The notes under the pieces: generated by a model
Told to the model about the DNA's origin: nothing
The model's input: the letters and a program-made list of their open reading frames with translations, nothing else
The model's database searches: none
NCBI RefSeq assembly: GCF_005925345.1
Contig: NZ_SSHJ01000008.1
Span: forward strand, 62,001-126,000
Origin: Pedobacter ureilyticus
GTDB taxonomy: Bacteria > Bacteroidota > Bacteroidia > Sphingobacteriales > Sphingobacteriaceae
DNA: 64,000 nt
Direction: 5' to 3'
Program-made: the position numbers and the translations under genes
Shown: one piece after another, positions 43,940 to 53,543 of the stretch
Layout: each line of letters opens with the position of its first letter
How positions within the stretch are numbered: position 1 is the stretch's first letter

Positions 43940-44656
43940 CTACCTGCCGTCTTTCATATTTCTCAGCTCTTCGGCAATTAGCACTTTGATTTCATCGTCT
44001 AACTTAGAAAGCGCTTCGTGGTTACTAGCATCGTAAAAGCCTCTTATTCTATGTTGGCTATCTAACAATACTATTTTATGGCTGTATATTACTTTTTCAA
44101 CCGGTGTTCTAATTTCAATCACATCCAGCAACAAATCTTTCCTAACCATGGCATAAACAGCTGTGCTATCTCCGCTCAACAAATCCCATTTGTTAGGTTT
44201 TGCACCCAATAGCTTAGCCGTTTCTTTCAATGCCTCATTGTGACCATACGGGTCTACGCTAATACTCGCAAAATGAACCAACTTATTATTTTGGTAAGTT
44301 TTGTTAAACTTTTTGAATTCGGTAAAAATAGCTCTTGATCCATCAGTTTGAACATGACTATACAATAGATTCAAGACCATTACCTTTCCCTTCCAACTAT
44401 CTAATGTAACGGTATCGCCATTTTGATTCGTTAAAGAGAAATTGCCTACAGCATGGTAAATCGTATCGGGTATTTGCTTGCCCCTAACCGAATGGAAAGT
44501 AGAAGCAACTTTTTTTGGTCCAAAGATAGCCAAAGGTCTATACCTATTTTTCCCTTGATCCTGAAGTAAATAATATAAAAATCCTGGCATCACTAATATG
44601 GCTGCCAGGATTAATATGGTTGAAATCTTCTTTTTGCTAGAACTTGCGTTCATCAT
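43940..44656 (-). CDS. SCO-family protein without cysteines
   Basis: This 238-residue protein has an N-terminal membrane anchor (about residues 11-31) and a thioredoxin-like SCO domain: FSLTNQNGDTVTLDSWKGKVMVLNLLY, HFASISVDPYGHNEALKE and KIVLLDSQHRIRGFYDA. SCO proteins normally carry CxxxC for copper; the equivalent place reads YSHVQTDGSRA. No cysteine occurs anywhere in the protein, so it cannot deliver copper in the usual way. The His in YSHKIVLLD, corresponding to the third copper ligand, remains. Two adjacent ATG codons are possible starts. It lies between DUF420 and the subunit IV gene. Confidence 0.85.
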   Translation of the reverse strand: MMNASSSKKKISTILILAAILVMPGFLYYLLQDQGKNRYRPLAIFGPKKVASTFHSVRGKQIPDTIYHAVGNFSLTNQNGDTVTLDSWKGKVMVLNLLYSHVQTDGSRAIFTEFKKFNKTYQNNKLVHFASISVDPYGHNEALKETAKLLGAKPNKWDLLSGDSTAVYAMVRKDLLLDVIEIRTPVEKVIYSHKIVLLDSQHRIRGFYDASNHEALSKLDDEIKVLIAEELRNMKDGR

Positions 44657-44661
44657 AATTA

Positions 44662-45048
44662 TTAATGATGAGAAGTGCCGCTATTTTTATAAACTGGATG
44701 TTCCTGTAGATGATTCAATAGGTAACCTCCCTCAATTAGCATCAGTACAATAAAATAAATGATAAAGATGAATACAATTGAGCAGCAAATAATAAAGCTT
44801 TTCTTCTCAAATTTTAAGTGCATGAAAAATGCTACAATGTAATATGCTTTAATTAGTGTAAGTACTACGTAAAATGCATACAAAGCTGGCCCTTTTGCTA
44901 CAATATGCCAATGGTGTACAAAGCCTAGAGCTACTAAAAACTCTACCGCTGTAATCGCTAAAAGGATACCAAATACCTGCCAAATGCGTTTAACTCCCAT
45001 GCCTTCGCCATGAGCGTGTGCATCTAATGTATGTTCGTGATGTGCCAT
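44662..45048 (-). CDS. Cytochrome c oxidase subunit IV
   Basis: This is a 128-residue protein with a His-rich N-terminus (AHHEHTLDAHAHGEG) and three membrane helices, matching the bacterial COX4/CyoD-like family: KRIWQVFGILLAITAVEFLVALGF and YIVAFFMHLKFEKKSF. It completes the oxidase. It starts 25 bases after the subunit III gene stop. Confidence 0.9.
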   Translation of the reverse strand: MAHHEHTLDAHAHGEGMGVKRIWQVFGILLAITAVEFLVALGFVHHWHIVAKGPALYAFYVVLTLIKAYYIVAFFMHLKFEKKSFIICCSIVFIFIIYFIVLMLIEGGYLLNHLQEHPVYKNSGTSHH

Positions 45049-45073
45049 TATCTTAAATAAATTTTATCAGTAA

Positions 45074-45808
45074 TTAGATTAAGTAGAAGAAGGTAAATAC
45101 AAATACCCACACTAAATCTACAAAGTGCCAGTATAAACCAACTTTTTCAATCATTAAATATGAGCCTCTTTTCTCGAAAGTATTATTCAACACCATACAT
45201 AAAATGATAATGTTTAAGATAATACCTACCGTTACGTGGAAACCGTGGAAACCAGTTATGGTAAAGAATAGGTTGGAGAACTGTAACGCAGCTGTATAAG
45301 AAATATCATTAGTAAAATATGGCTGTAATGCTGCTGATATAGCGGCAGGATCAGTTAAACCTGTTGCAGGATTTTGACCAAACCAGAAGCCTACATGGTG
45401 TAAGTGGGTCCACTCTAATGCCTGACAGCCGACGAAAGCCATACCACCTAAGATGGTCCAAATCATCCATTTTACAACTTCTTTTTTTGAATTACGATGT
45501 CCAGCCTCTACTGCCAATACCATAGTAACCGATGACATGATCAAAATAAAGGTCATGATACCCACAAAAACAAGCGGTTGGCCATGGTCTGCTATGCCTG
45601 GGATAGATTGGAATATTTTATCAGCATCAATCCATGTGGGTTGAGCAAATTTTTGAGCACCATAATAAATCAAAAATGATGAAAATGTAAATGCGTCTGA
45701 CACCAGGAAAAACCACATCATTATTTTACCATATTCTATCGACCATGGCTCACGACCACCGGCCCAAGGTGTGGTTTTAACTTCGTCTAATTTTGATAAT
45801 GAATCCAT
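45074..45808 (-). CDS. ctaE: Cytochrome c oxidase subunit III
   Basis: This 244-residue protein has seven or so membrane helices and COX3 features: an N-terminal KIMMWFFLVSDAFTFSSFLIYYG, the glutamate in VLAVEAGHRNSKK, then FFTITGFHGFHVTVGIILN and the ending YWHFVDLVWVFVFTFFYLI. It is the larger of two adjacent subunit III genes. The role is stabilising subunit I and proton uptake. Confidence 0.92.
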   Translation of the reverse strand: MDSLSKLDEVKTTPWAGGREPWSIEYGKIMMWFFLVSDAFTFSSFLIYYGAQKFAQPTWIDADKIFQSIPGIADHGQPLVFVGIMTFILIMSSVTMVLAVEAGHRNSKKEVVKWMIWTILGGMAFVGCQALEWTHLHHVGFWFGQNPATGLTDPAAISAALQPYFTNDISYTAALQFSNLFFTITGFHGFHVTVGIILNIIILCMVLNNTFEKRGSYLMIEKVGLYWHFVDLVWVFVFTFFYLI

Positions 45809-45839
45809 TTAATAATTAGTATAATAGTTTGTTAAAAAA

Positions 45840-46421
45840 TTAACTGTTCAAAAGTAAAAAAACATATAGATAAATCCATAAGATATCTATAAAATGCCAA
45901 AATATTGAAGTAATATCTTGACGATACTCCGCAACTTCCTGCGATACATTTTTGTAGCTTCCAGCTAAACTGCTCATTACAAATGCTAAACCAGCAACAA
46001 TATGCAATAAGTGGAACCCAGAAACAACATAAACCATTGAGATGGCTGCATTGTTATTTACCAATACCGCTCCAGTTTGATAAAGACTAGACCAACCTTG
46101 AAACTGCAATACGCCAAAAACAATCCCTAGTGCAAAAGTACACCATAAAAATAGTCGTTGCCTGCTTCTATTTCCACCTTTTAAAGCTCTAGCGGCTAAA
46201 AAAAGACATACACTACTTAGCAGTAATACTCCTGTGCTATAATTAAAAACCTCTGGCAATACCAGGCCGTGTCCCTTACCTTTAGAGGCCATAAATACCA
46301 GGTAATAACTGGTCCAGCCGCCAAACATAATGGTAGATGAAACCACAAAAAGCCAAACCACAAACTTTTTAGATTTAAGGCCTACCGAAATTTCTTCTTG
46401 TTGTTGTATTGTACTCACCAT
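45840..46421 (-). CDS. Second heme-copper oxidase subunit III
   Basis: This is a 193-residue protein with five membrane helices, a shorter COX3 paralogue. KKFVVWLFVVSSTIMFGGW opens it, and YVVSGFHLLHIVAGLAFV and FWHFIDILWIYLYVFLLLNS end it. Two subunit III-like genes in a row are common in Bacteroidota caa3 clusters. It follows heme O synthase by two bases. Confidence 0.9.
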   Translation of the reverse strand: MVSTIQQQEEISVGLKSKKFVVWLFVVSSTIMFGGWTSYYLVFMASKGKGHGLVLPEVFNYSTGVLLLSSVCLFLAARALKGGNRSRQRLFLWCTFALGIVFGVLQFQGWSSLYQTGAVLVNNNAAISMVYVVSGFHLLHIVAGLAFVMSSLAGSYKNVSQEVAEYRQDITSIFWHFIDILWIYLYVFLLLNS

Positions 46422-46423
46422 CT

Positions 46424-47326
46424 TTATACTACTAAATCAAACAATAAAATTAACTGTACCAAAGGGATGTAAAAAAAGGAGCAAAACATCACCTTTTTAG
46501 CACTTGCTGTATCCATTTTTACCACCAATTGATAAGCATACCAACTGAATAGCAAACCCAACACTACCGAAGCTGCAGCCACATAGTAACCACCAAATCC
46601 ATAGAAAGTAGGCAATAAACTTACTGGAATTAATACTAATGTACCTACGAACGTGAAAACAGCACTAGTTTTATCCTTTTTCTTTGTTGGTAATAACCTA
46701 AATCCCGCTTTACTATAATCTTCATCCAACACCCAAGCAATTGACCAAAAGTGAGGAAATTGCCATACGAATTGTATAGCAAATAGAATAATTGCAATTA
46801 AATAATCCATTGGTACGTAACCCACTGGCGAGTGACCAATAGCCGCGATATAACCAATTAGTGGAGGAAAAGCACCAGGTAAAGCGCCTACAAAAACCGC
46901 TATAGGCGATTTCCTTTTTAAAGGCGTGTAAGCAAATGCGTAAAGTAGAATGGAGAAAACAGAAATTAAGCCGGTCTCTAAATTCAGTTTACCCAATAGC
47001 CAAGTGCCTGCTATGCCCATTACCAAGCCCGAAACTAAACCTTGTCCGGTAGTCATTCTACCAGCTGGCATAGGTCTGTCTTTGGTCCTTGTCATCAACT
47101 TATCTAAATCAACTTCGATAATTTCGTTAAAACAATTTGCTGCACCTGTAACTAAAAAACCTCCAACAATTAGAATTAACCAGTTCATCCAATTAATCTC
47201 TTCGATAATAGCCCGATCTATTTGAATTTTCGACCCTATTAGAAATGCAATAGATGCCGAAAAAACCACCGTAAAAGTTAAGCGGAATTTGATAAGTTTC
47301 GAGAAATCAGAAAAAAACTGTTTCAA
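46424..47326 (-). CDS. ctaB: Heme O synthase (protoheme IX farnesyltransferase)
   Basis: This is a 300-residue UbiA-type enzyme with nine membrane helices. The prenyl-diphosphate site NCFNEIIEVDLDKLMTRTKDRP and the second motif LDEDYSKAGFRLLP are present, so it is likely active. It adds a farnesyl group to heme B to give heme O. The start is TTG at 47326. It is also called cyoE. It lies ten bases after heme A synthase. Confidence 0.93.
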   Translation of the reverse strand: MKQFFSDFSKLIKFRLTFTVVFSASIAFLIGSKIQIDRAIIEEINWMNWLILIVGGFLVTGAANCFNEIIEVDLDKLMTRTKDRPMPAGRMTTGQGLVSGLVMGIAGTWLLGKLNLETGLISVFSILLYAFAYTPLKRKSPIAVFVGALPGAFPPLIGYIAAIGHSPVGYVPMDYLIAIILFAIQFVWQFPHFWSIAWVLDEDYSKAGFRLLPTKKKDKTSAVFTFVGTLVLIPVSLLPTFYGFGGYYVAAASVVLGLLFSWYAYQLVVKMDTASAKKVMFCSFFYIPLVQLILLFDLVV

Positions 47327-47336
47327 TTTTTAATCT

Positions 47337-48398
47337 TTATGTTGTTTTATAGGTTTTGGTTCTATAAACTAACAGGTATAAATAATATTGCAGGCTAAAC
47401 ATCATTGTAGAGAACAAAATATGTATCGCTTGTGCATAAGGTGGCAATCCCAAATAGGACAACAAAAAGCCAGAGGCAATTTGTACCAGAAGTACTACCA
47501 TCAAATAATTTGCAGTAATTAATGGCCAAGCCTTGCCGCTAAACCTATCAATTACCATTTTATAAACAATAAAATTACTAATGCCCACCAAAACAGCTAA
47601 ATCTCTATGGTAAGAAAACACGCTTCCTATTTTAGAAACCCAAGTATTACGTCCATTGTATTGTAATGATTTGGCAATACTATCTACCGCTTCCCGCACT
47701 TCTGTTCCTAAAATAATTTGTAGAATAGAAATGACGATGGTAAACAATAGAAAACCTTTTAACCATGCAATACGATACATAATTACCGAAGGCTCTTTAT
47801 GTAATTGCTTTGCGTAATTATAGGTATATATTGCAATTCCTAAAATCACCAGTGCTAAAAGCATGTGTACGGTAACTACCCATTGCGTTAAATTGGTAGA
47901 TACCACAATAGAACCTAACCAAGCTTGGTAACCAACTACGATAATATTTAACCAGCTCAACACAACAATTCTCTTCGCCGTTTTCTTGTAAGCGAAAGAA
48001 TAAATCGCAGTTAAAAGTAAAAATATCCCTAGCAACGCCCCAGCAAGTCTATTTACATATTCTGTCCAGGTTTTTGCGGCATTAAACTCTTCATGCACTA
48101 AAATCGACTTGTCTTTTCTCAAGCTATCAGCCAACTGGTGCTTACCCATACTTTCCAAGTATTTGGCGAACTTCTCGTTCTTCTTTTTCCTGCCCTCTAT
48201 GTACTTTGTTTCATAATCTGCAGGAAGTTGACTAGCGGAAGTAGGTGGAATATATTGATCGAAACATTTAGGCCAGTCTGGGCAACCCATTCCCGAACCT
48301 GTGCTACGAACAATACCTCCAGCCAAAATCACCACCAAAGTAGCAATAATGGTTATTAAATTTATTCTAATAAATCTATTTTCAGATTTAGCAATCAT
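47337..48398 (-). CDS. ctaA: Heme A synthase
   Basis: This 353-residue membrane protein of the COX15/CtaA family converts heme O to heme A. Features are GGIVRSTGSGMGCPDWPKC, the histidines in HEEFNAAKTWTEYVNRLAG, VVTVHMLLALVI, SYHRDLAVLVG and QAIHILFSTMMFSLQY. Eight membrane helices. It starts the accessory operon after the terminator-like hairpin at 48421-48464. Confidence 0.92.
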   Translation of the reverse strand: MIAKSENRFIRINLITIIATLVVILAGGIVRSTGSGMGCPDWPKCFDQYIPPTSASQLPADYETKYIEGRKKKNEKFAKYLESMGKHQLADSLRKDKSILVHEEFNAAKTWTEYVNRLAGALLGIFLLLTAIYSFAYKKTAKRIVVLSWLNIIVVGYQAWLGSIVVSTNLTQWVVTVHMLLALVILGIAIYTYNYAKQLHKEPSVIMYRIAWLKGFLLFTIVISILQIILGTEVREAVDSIAKSLQYNGRNTWVSKIGSVFSYHRDLAVLVGISNFIVYKMVIDRFSGKAWPLITANYLMVVLLVQIASGFLLSYLGLPPYAQAIHILFSTMMFSLQYYLYLLVYRTKTYKTT

Positions 48399-48420
48399 GG
48401 ATGTATGATAGATTTATAAA

Positions 48421-48464
48421 AATAAGGTACCTGTAAGTGTTGAAACAATTTCAGGTACCTTATT
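48421..48464 (-). terminator. Terminator-like hairpin between ctaD and ctaA
   Basis: AATAAGGTACCTG (48421-48433) pairs perfectly with CAGGTACCTTATT (48452-48464), loop 18 bases. On the minus strand it is followed by a T-rich tract (TTATTTTTATAAA). It lies 31 bases after the ctaD stop and 23 bases before the ctaA start, so it may end the Act-oxidase transcript or reduce read-through. Confidence 0.7.
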
Positions 48465-48494
48465 ACATATTTTGGACAAAGCCTATGTCAGTAC

Positions 48495-50366
48495 CTATTG
48501 CTGTACTGGCTTATTTGTTGCTTCCCATTCCTTTTGTATACGCTCAGCTTCTTCGTTACCTTCAAAATCATGAGGTAAGTTAGAACTCATTGTTTCAGAG
48601 AAAGGAGTTGTTTGCGGAATGAAATCTTCTGCCGCACCTGGTTTGCTATAATCGTAAGGCCAACGGTAAACTGTTGGTATTTCTCCTGGCCAGTTACCAT
48701 GTAGACGCTCAACTGGAGTAGTCCACTCTAACGTATTTGCTTCCCAAGGATTTTGTGTTGCTTTTTTACCTCTAAAGATAGAATAGAAGAAGTTGAACAA
48801 AAATGCTACTTGAGCAAGAGCTGCAACTATAGCAGACCAAGTTACAAATGTATTTACAGTCAGCCATTTGTTCATAAACTCAAACTCAGTAAATGCATAG
48901 TAACGACGAGGCACACCATCTAAACCTAAGAAGTGTAGAGGGAAAAATACCAAGTAAGCACAGATGAAAGTTACCCAGAAGTGTAAATAAGCTAACTTAG
49001 GGTTCATCATTCTACCGAACATTTTAGGGAACCAGTGGTAAACACCAGCCAGCATCCCAAAAATAGCAGCAGAACCCATTACCAAGTGGAAGTGAGCCAC
49101 TACAAAGTAAGTATCGTGTAAGTTAATATCTAAAGAGGCATTACCTAAGAAAATACCAGTTAAACCACCAGAAATAAAGAATGATACTAAACCAACGGCA
49201 AATAACATTGCCGGTGTAAACCTGATATTACCTCTCCAAAGTGTAGCTAAGTAGTTGAATGTTTTTACTGCCGATGGTACCGCGATAATCAATGTGGTAA
49301 TCATAAATACACCACCTAACAGCGGGTTCATACCCGTAACAAACATGTGGTGACCCCATACGATGAAAGACAATACGGTAATACCGATTAGCGAGTAAAC
49401 CATCGCATGGTAACCAAAGATTGGTTTTCTTGAGTTAACAGAGATAATCTCAGAAGAAATACCTAAAGCAGGCATAATTACGATATATACCTCTGGGTGA
49501 CCTAAGAACCAGAATAAGTGTTGCCACAAGATTGGAGAACCGCCCTCGTTAGGTAAAATCTCTGTACCAAATACTAAATCTGATAAGTAGAAACTTGTAC
49601 CAAAGCTACGGTCGAAGATTAAAAGTACCACACCCGAAACTAATACCGGGAAAGATAAGATACCTAAAACCGCGGTTAAGAAAATAGCCCAAATGGTTAA
49701 TGGCATTTTCCAAAGATCCATTCCTTTGGTACGCATGTTCAAAATGGTAGCTACATAGTTCAAACTACCCATTAAAGACGATGCAACGAAGATTACCATA
49801 CTCACTAACCATAAGGTCATACCTAAACCAGAGCCAGGCATTGCCTTTGGCACGGCAGATAGTGGAGGATAGACAGTCCAACCACCACTGGCAGGACCAG
49901 TTTGGACAAAGAAGGAACTCATCATGATAACACAGGCCACTAGAAAAAACCAGTAAGATAGCATGTTCATGAACGGCGAAGCCATATCCCTAGCACCAAG
50001 TTGCAAAGGAATTAAAAGGTTACTAAACGTACCACTTAAACCCGCTGTTAACACAAAGAACACCATAATGGTACCGTGTATGGTTACCAAGGCTAAGAAA
50101 AAATCAGGTTTAATACGTCCGCCTTCAGCCCATTTACCTAAAAATGTTTCTAATAAAGGAAACGTTTTATCTGGCCATGCAAGCTGTATCCTAAATAAAA
50201 TAGATAAAAGCATTGCAATAACTGCCATAATGATACCAGTTATCAAAAACTGCTTGGCAATCATTTTATGGTCTTGACTAAATACATATTTAGTTAAGAA
50301 CGTTTCATGGTGATGGCCATGTCCATGATCGTCGTGGTGTGTATCGTGTAATGATATTGTTGACAT
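48495..50366 (-). CDS. ctaD: Cytochrome c oxidase subunit I
   Basis: This 623-residue heme-copper oxidase subunit has about 12 membrane helices. Ligands and the cross-linked Tyr are present: VTIHGTIMVFF for heme a, FLGHPEVYIVIMP for the His-Tyr pair and CuB, WGHHMFVTG for CuB, and VAHFHLVMG for the two hemes. The His-rich N-terminus (HDTHHDDHGHGHHHE) may bind metals. It catalyses oxygen reduction and pumps protons. It follows subunit II by 18 bases. Confidence 0.95.
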   Translation of the reverse strand: MSTISLHDTHHDDHGHGHHHETFLTKYVFSQDHKMIAKQFLITGIIMAVIAMLLSILFRIQLAWPDKTFPLLETFLGKWAEGGRIKPDFFLALVTIHGTIMVFFVLTAGLSGTFSNLLIPLQLGARDMASPFMNMLSYWFFLVACVIMMSSFFVQTGPASGGWTVYPPLSAVPKAMPGSGLGMTLWLVSMVIFVASSLMGSLNYVATILNMRTKGMDLWKMPLTIWAIFLTAVLGILSFPVLVSGVVLLIFDRSFGTSFYLSDLVFGTEILPNEGGSPILWQHLFWFLGHPEVYIVIMPALGISSEIISVNSRKPIFGYHAMVYSLIGITVLSFIVWGHHMFVTGMNPLLGGVFMITTLIIAVPSAVKTFNYLATLWRGNIRFTPAMLFAVGLVSFFISGGLTGIFLGNASLDINLHDTYFVVAHFHLVMGSAAIFGMLAGVYHWFPKMFGRMMNPKLAYLHFWVTFICAYLVFFPLHFLGLDGVPRRYYAFTEFEFMNKWLTVNTFVTWSAIVAALAQVAFLFNFFYSIFRGKKATQNPWEANTLEWTTPVERLHGNWPGEIPTVYRWPYDYSKPGAAEDFIPQTTPFSETMSSNLPHDFEGNEEAERIQKEWEATNKPVQQ

Positions 50367-50384
50367 AATAAGGTTTTTCCAGTA

Positions 50385-51638
50385 TTATTTTTTTAAAGCT
50401 ATTTGGTTTTTCACATCTAATTTTACCGCTGCTGCTGTTGCTGTTGAATCAGCTGCAGGAGTTTCTTCTGTACCAGCAGGAGCTGCTTCTACTGGAATTG
50501 GTAAATTAAATGCCTTTCTTAAGTCGTTAGTTAAATAAGGGGTTTGCGCTGCTAACCACTCTTTGTATTCTGCTTCGCTAACTACTCTTACATTTTTTTG
50601 CATGTTAAAGTGGTTGGTTCCACAAATTTTAGCACACAATAAAATATAGTTAAATTTAGGGTCGTTAGTTTTAGTTCTCATCTCTTCGGTTGTAATTGTA
50701 GGGGTAAACTCGAAATAAGAAACCATACCCGGTACAGTGTTTAGTTGCACCCTAAAGTGTGGCATATAAAAACTATGGATTACATCTTTACTCGCCAATG
50801 TAAAACGAACCGGCTTGTTTACAGGCAATACAATTTCATCAGCAATTAAATCATCTAAACTGTTTTTGTCGTTGAAATCGATACCTAAACCGTTAATGGC
50901 AGTAGTTAACTTATAGTTTCTTTTACCCACAATAGCATCTGGACCAGGATAACGGATATCCCATAAGAATTGAGAAGATACTACTTCAATATTGATAGGT
51001 CTGTTATTAGCGTCTTCAGCTTTGTAGAAAATAGATCTCCAAGTCAAGAAACCTTTTAATACTAATAATGTCAACACTAAAGCAGGAACGATAGTCCAGA
51101 TTTTCTCAATAGTATTATTGTGAGGGTAGTAATAAGCTTTTCTCTTGTTAGAACTTCTGTAGATATAAGCAAATACAAAAAGTACAATATGAGTAAGAAT
51201 AAATACGATAGTAGTAATGATCAATGTAAGATTAAACATCTCATCAATCCTAACACCATGCTCTGATGCCGCTTCTGGCAAAATCATGCTACCATGTACT
51301 GTATATTCCCAGTAAACACCATATAAACCTACTACTAAGAATAGGGCAAATAATACTGCATTAATGGTATTCCAGTTGATGCCTTCAGACTTACCCTGTG
51401 TTTCGCGAGTTAGTTCATATACTTTTAACGCCTTACCTATAATTGCAATAAATAAACATAAAAGCAAGAACAATAATACATAAAAAGTAGCGGTCTTATG
51501 TATTGGCCCCATATCAACAGGTTTAGCCGTAGCGGCTGCAGCTGTTTCTTGAGCAAAGGCGTTTGCACTGTAGAACACGGTAAATAATACCGCTAGTGCT
51601 GCCATTGTTTTATTAACTATTAATCTTCTTAAACTCAT
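50385..51638 (-). CDS. ctaC: Cytochrome c oxidase subunit II
   Basis: This is a 417-residue protein, longer than usual because of an added N-terminal region. A signal peptide ending in AFAQE is followed by one extra membrane helix (about residue 45-70) and then two subunit II helices. The CuA site is complete: HSFYMPHFRVQ and CAKICGTNHFNM. No heme motif is present, so it is not a cytochrome c fusion. The C-terminus is a low-complexity Ala/Thr/Pro tail. It follows ActF and starts the oxidase half of the operon. Confidence 0.92.
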   Translation of the reverse strand: MSLRRLIVNKTMAALAVLFTVFYSANAFAQETAAAATAKPVDMGPIHKTATFYVLLFLLLCLFIAIIGKALKVYELTRETQGKSEGINWNTINAVLFALFLVVGLYGVYWEYTVHGSMILPEAASEHGVRIDEMFNLTLIITTIVFILTHIVLFVFAYIYRSSNKRKAYYYPHNNTIEKIWTIVPALVLTLLVLKGFLTWRSIFYKAEDANNRPINIEVVSSQFLWDIRYPGPDAIVGKRNYKLTTAINGLGIDFNDKNSLDDLIADEIVLPVNKPVRFTLASKDVIHSFYMPHFRVQLNTVPGMVSYFEFTPTITTEEMRTKTNDPKFNYILLCAKICGTNHFNMQKNVRVVSEAEYKEWLAAQTPYLTNDLRKAFNLPIPVEAAPAGTEETPAADSTATAAAVKLDVKNQIALKK

Positions 51639-51698
51639 TTTCTTTAAAAGTAGTACGATGTACTGTTTTATATTAATGTTTATTGTAATCGTAACCGA

Positions 51699-52940
51699 TT
51701 ATAATTGATGGTGTAAACTCTCTTGCAAAAACGGATGGTTTTTGGCCACCAAAGGTTTCTTACTTAGTGCACTTAACGTAGTATAAGTAAACAAACCTAC
51801 GAAACCTGCTGCAATACCAATTTCTAAAATTCCGAAACCGCTACCATCTTTAGGCCCAAACTCAAACACTCCCGGCATAATCATTTGGTAATAATCTACC
51901 CAGTGACCACATACTACAATGATAGATACAGTCAACAAGATGTTGATACTTCTTTTGTTATCGCGATCCATTAACAATAATAGTGGAGATAAGAAGTTAA
52001 GTACCAAGTTCAGGTAGAACCAAAACTCATAACTGTTAAAACGCTTGTAGAAGTATACCGTTTCTTCAGACATGTTGGCGTAGTAGATCAATAAAAATTG
52101 AGCAAACCATACATAAGTCCAGAAGATAGAGAAACCAAAAATAAACTGGCCTAAGTTGTGGAGGTGACTGTTGTTAACCCAACTCATGTAACCTGCTTTT
52201 TTCAATAGAATGATTACGATAGCAATAATTGCTAAAGTACTTACCCACATAGAAGCGAAGTTATACCAACCAAACATGGTAGAGAACCAGTGAGCTTCTA
52301 ATGACATAATCGTATCAAAAGCGAAAACTGGTGTAGTAAATCCGTAGATTACCAAGAATACGCATGAGAATTTGAAACTCTTGCGGTAAGATTCTAAACC
52401 TCCTGATAAATCTTCGTTGTAAGACCATTTGGTTACAAAATAGGAGAAAATTGAATATGATCCTAAGAACAAGAATTGTCTTGTTAAGAAGAACGGAATA
52501 TTCAAGAATGCTGACTTACCATCGATTAACTTATCGTAGCTATCGCTGTTTTTATCTAGCAAAGCTGGATCAGCCCAGTGATGATAAAGGTTGTGCGTAA
52601 ATAAACCAGCAGTGATAATCGCAATTAAGATGATTGCCGCTAAAGGTAAGTTCTTTGCCATTGCCTGTGGTACACGCAATATAGATGCTGACCATCCTGC
52701 TTGCGCAACAAACTGCACAGCCAAAAAGAAGGTAGCAGACATACATACGCAAGCGAAATAATAACCCATCAATAATAGATTGGCATAAGTACGCTCGTGC
52801 ATTGCATGTGCATGTTCGTGATTAAAAAACAAGCCGTAAGCAATTGTCAAAATACCAATTACGATACCAACAATACTCAGGGTTTTTGCTTTTCCAGTAA
52901 ACTCAAATTGTTCACTTAAATTATAATGATGAGTTCCCAT
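51699..52940 (-). CDS. actF: Alternative complex III subunit ActF
   Basis: This 413-residue membrane protein has about ten helices and belongs to the ActF (quinol:cytochrome c oxidoreductase membrane subunit) family, related to NrfD. It begins MGTHHYNLSEQFEF and contains WSYNEDLSGGLESYRK and LMDRDNKRSINILL. It forms part of the membrane base of the complex. It follows ActE by 15 bases. Confidence 0.9.
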   Translation of the reverse strand: MGTHHYNLSEQFEFTGKAKTLSIVGIVIGILTIAYGLFFNHEHAHAMHERTYANLLLMGYYFACVCMSATFFLAVQFVAQAGWSASILRVPQAMAKNLPLAAIILIAIITAGLFTHNLYHHWADPALLDKNSDSYDKLIDGKSAFLNIPFFLTRQFLFLGSYSIFSYFVTKWSYNEDLSGGLESYRKSFKFSCVFLVIYGFTTPVFAFDTIMSLEAHWFSTMFGWYNFASMWVSTLAIIAIVIILLKKAGYMSWVNNSHLHNLGQFIFGFSIFWTYVWFAQFLLIYYANMSEETVYFYKRFNSYEFWFYLNLVLNFLSPLLLLMDRDNKRSINILLTVSIIVVCGHWVDYYQMIMPGVFEFGPKDGSGFGILEIGIAAGFVGLFTYTTLSALSKKPLVAKNHPFLQESLHHQL

Positions 52941-52955
52941 TTATATCTGCTTTTC

Positions 52956-53543
52956 TTATTGTATTTTTTGTAATTGTTGAACATACATCACCACTTTCCA
53001 TCTTTCTTCTGGACTAAGTTGTGAAGCATGAGATCCCATTGCATTTAAACCATACATAATGGTATGATAAATTTTTCCGGCCGGCATATCTTTCATTAAA
53101 CCTCCACGAGAAGAATTTGCATCAGCACCGTGATAAGCTGGCACACCAGAAATCCCTTTATCTAACTTAACGATATGGCCTTGGCCATCCCCTTTTTCAC
53201 CATGGCAAGGCGAACAGAAAACAGTATAAAAATGTTTTCCTTCAGTTAGGTTTTTCTCTGTTAATGCTAATGGGTTTACCAGTGCTACAGATGCTTCATA
53301 TCCTTCTTTAGTGTTAGGATATTCGTACCTGATATAATTAACAGGATTTGTATTTGGAGGAGGCGTTTGTGCCGTAGCTCCATTAGCAAAATTCTTATTT
53401 GGCTGATCTTGATTGTAAGCAATCGGATCGTACATATTTCTAGCGTACTCTAAACCTGTACTTTTATTATTGCTACAAGCCGAAAGCATCGCTACAGAAG
53501 CCAGTAAGCTAAATGCGCCTAAAACAATTCTATTCTTATTCAT
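52956..53543 (-). CDS. actE: Alternative complex III cytochrome c lipoprotein ActE
   Basis: This is a protein of about 195 residues with a lipoprotein signal (LASVAMLSACSNN) and one heme c site FCSPCHGEKGDGQG; the distal Met is probably in one of the later GSHASQ or KDMPAG regions. The start at 53543 is preferred to one seven codons upstream because it gives a clean signal peptide; it overlaps the ActD end by eight bases. It receives electrons from ActA and passes them on to the oxidase. Confidence 0.9.
   Translation of the reverse strand: MNKNRIVLGAFSLLASVAMLSACSNNKSTGLEYARNMYDPIAYNQDQPNKNFANGATAQTPPPNTNPVNYIRYEYPNTKEGYEASVALVNPLALTEKNLTEGKHFYTVFCSPCHGEKGDGQGHIVKLDKGISGVPAYHGADANSSRGGLMKDMPAGKIYHTIMYGLNAMGSHASQLSPEERWKVVMYVQQLQKIQ

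Noticed and set aside
45074..46421. Two subunit III genes as a recent duplication
   Set aside because: The two proteins differ strongly in length and sequence; paired COX3-type genes are normal in Bacteroidota oxidase clusters.
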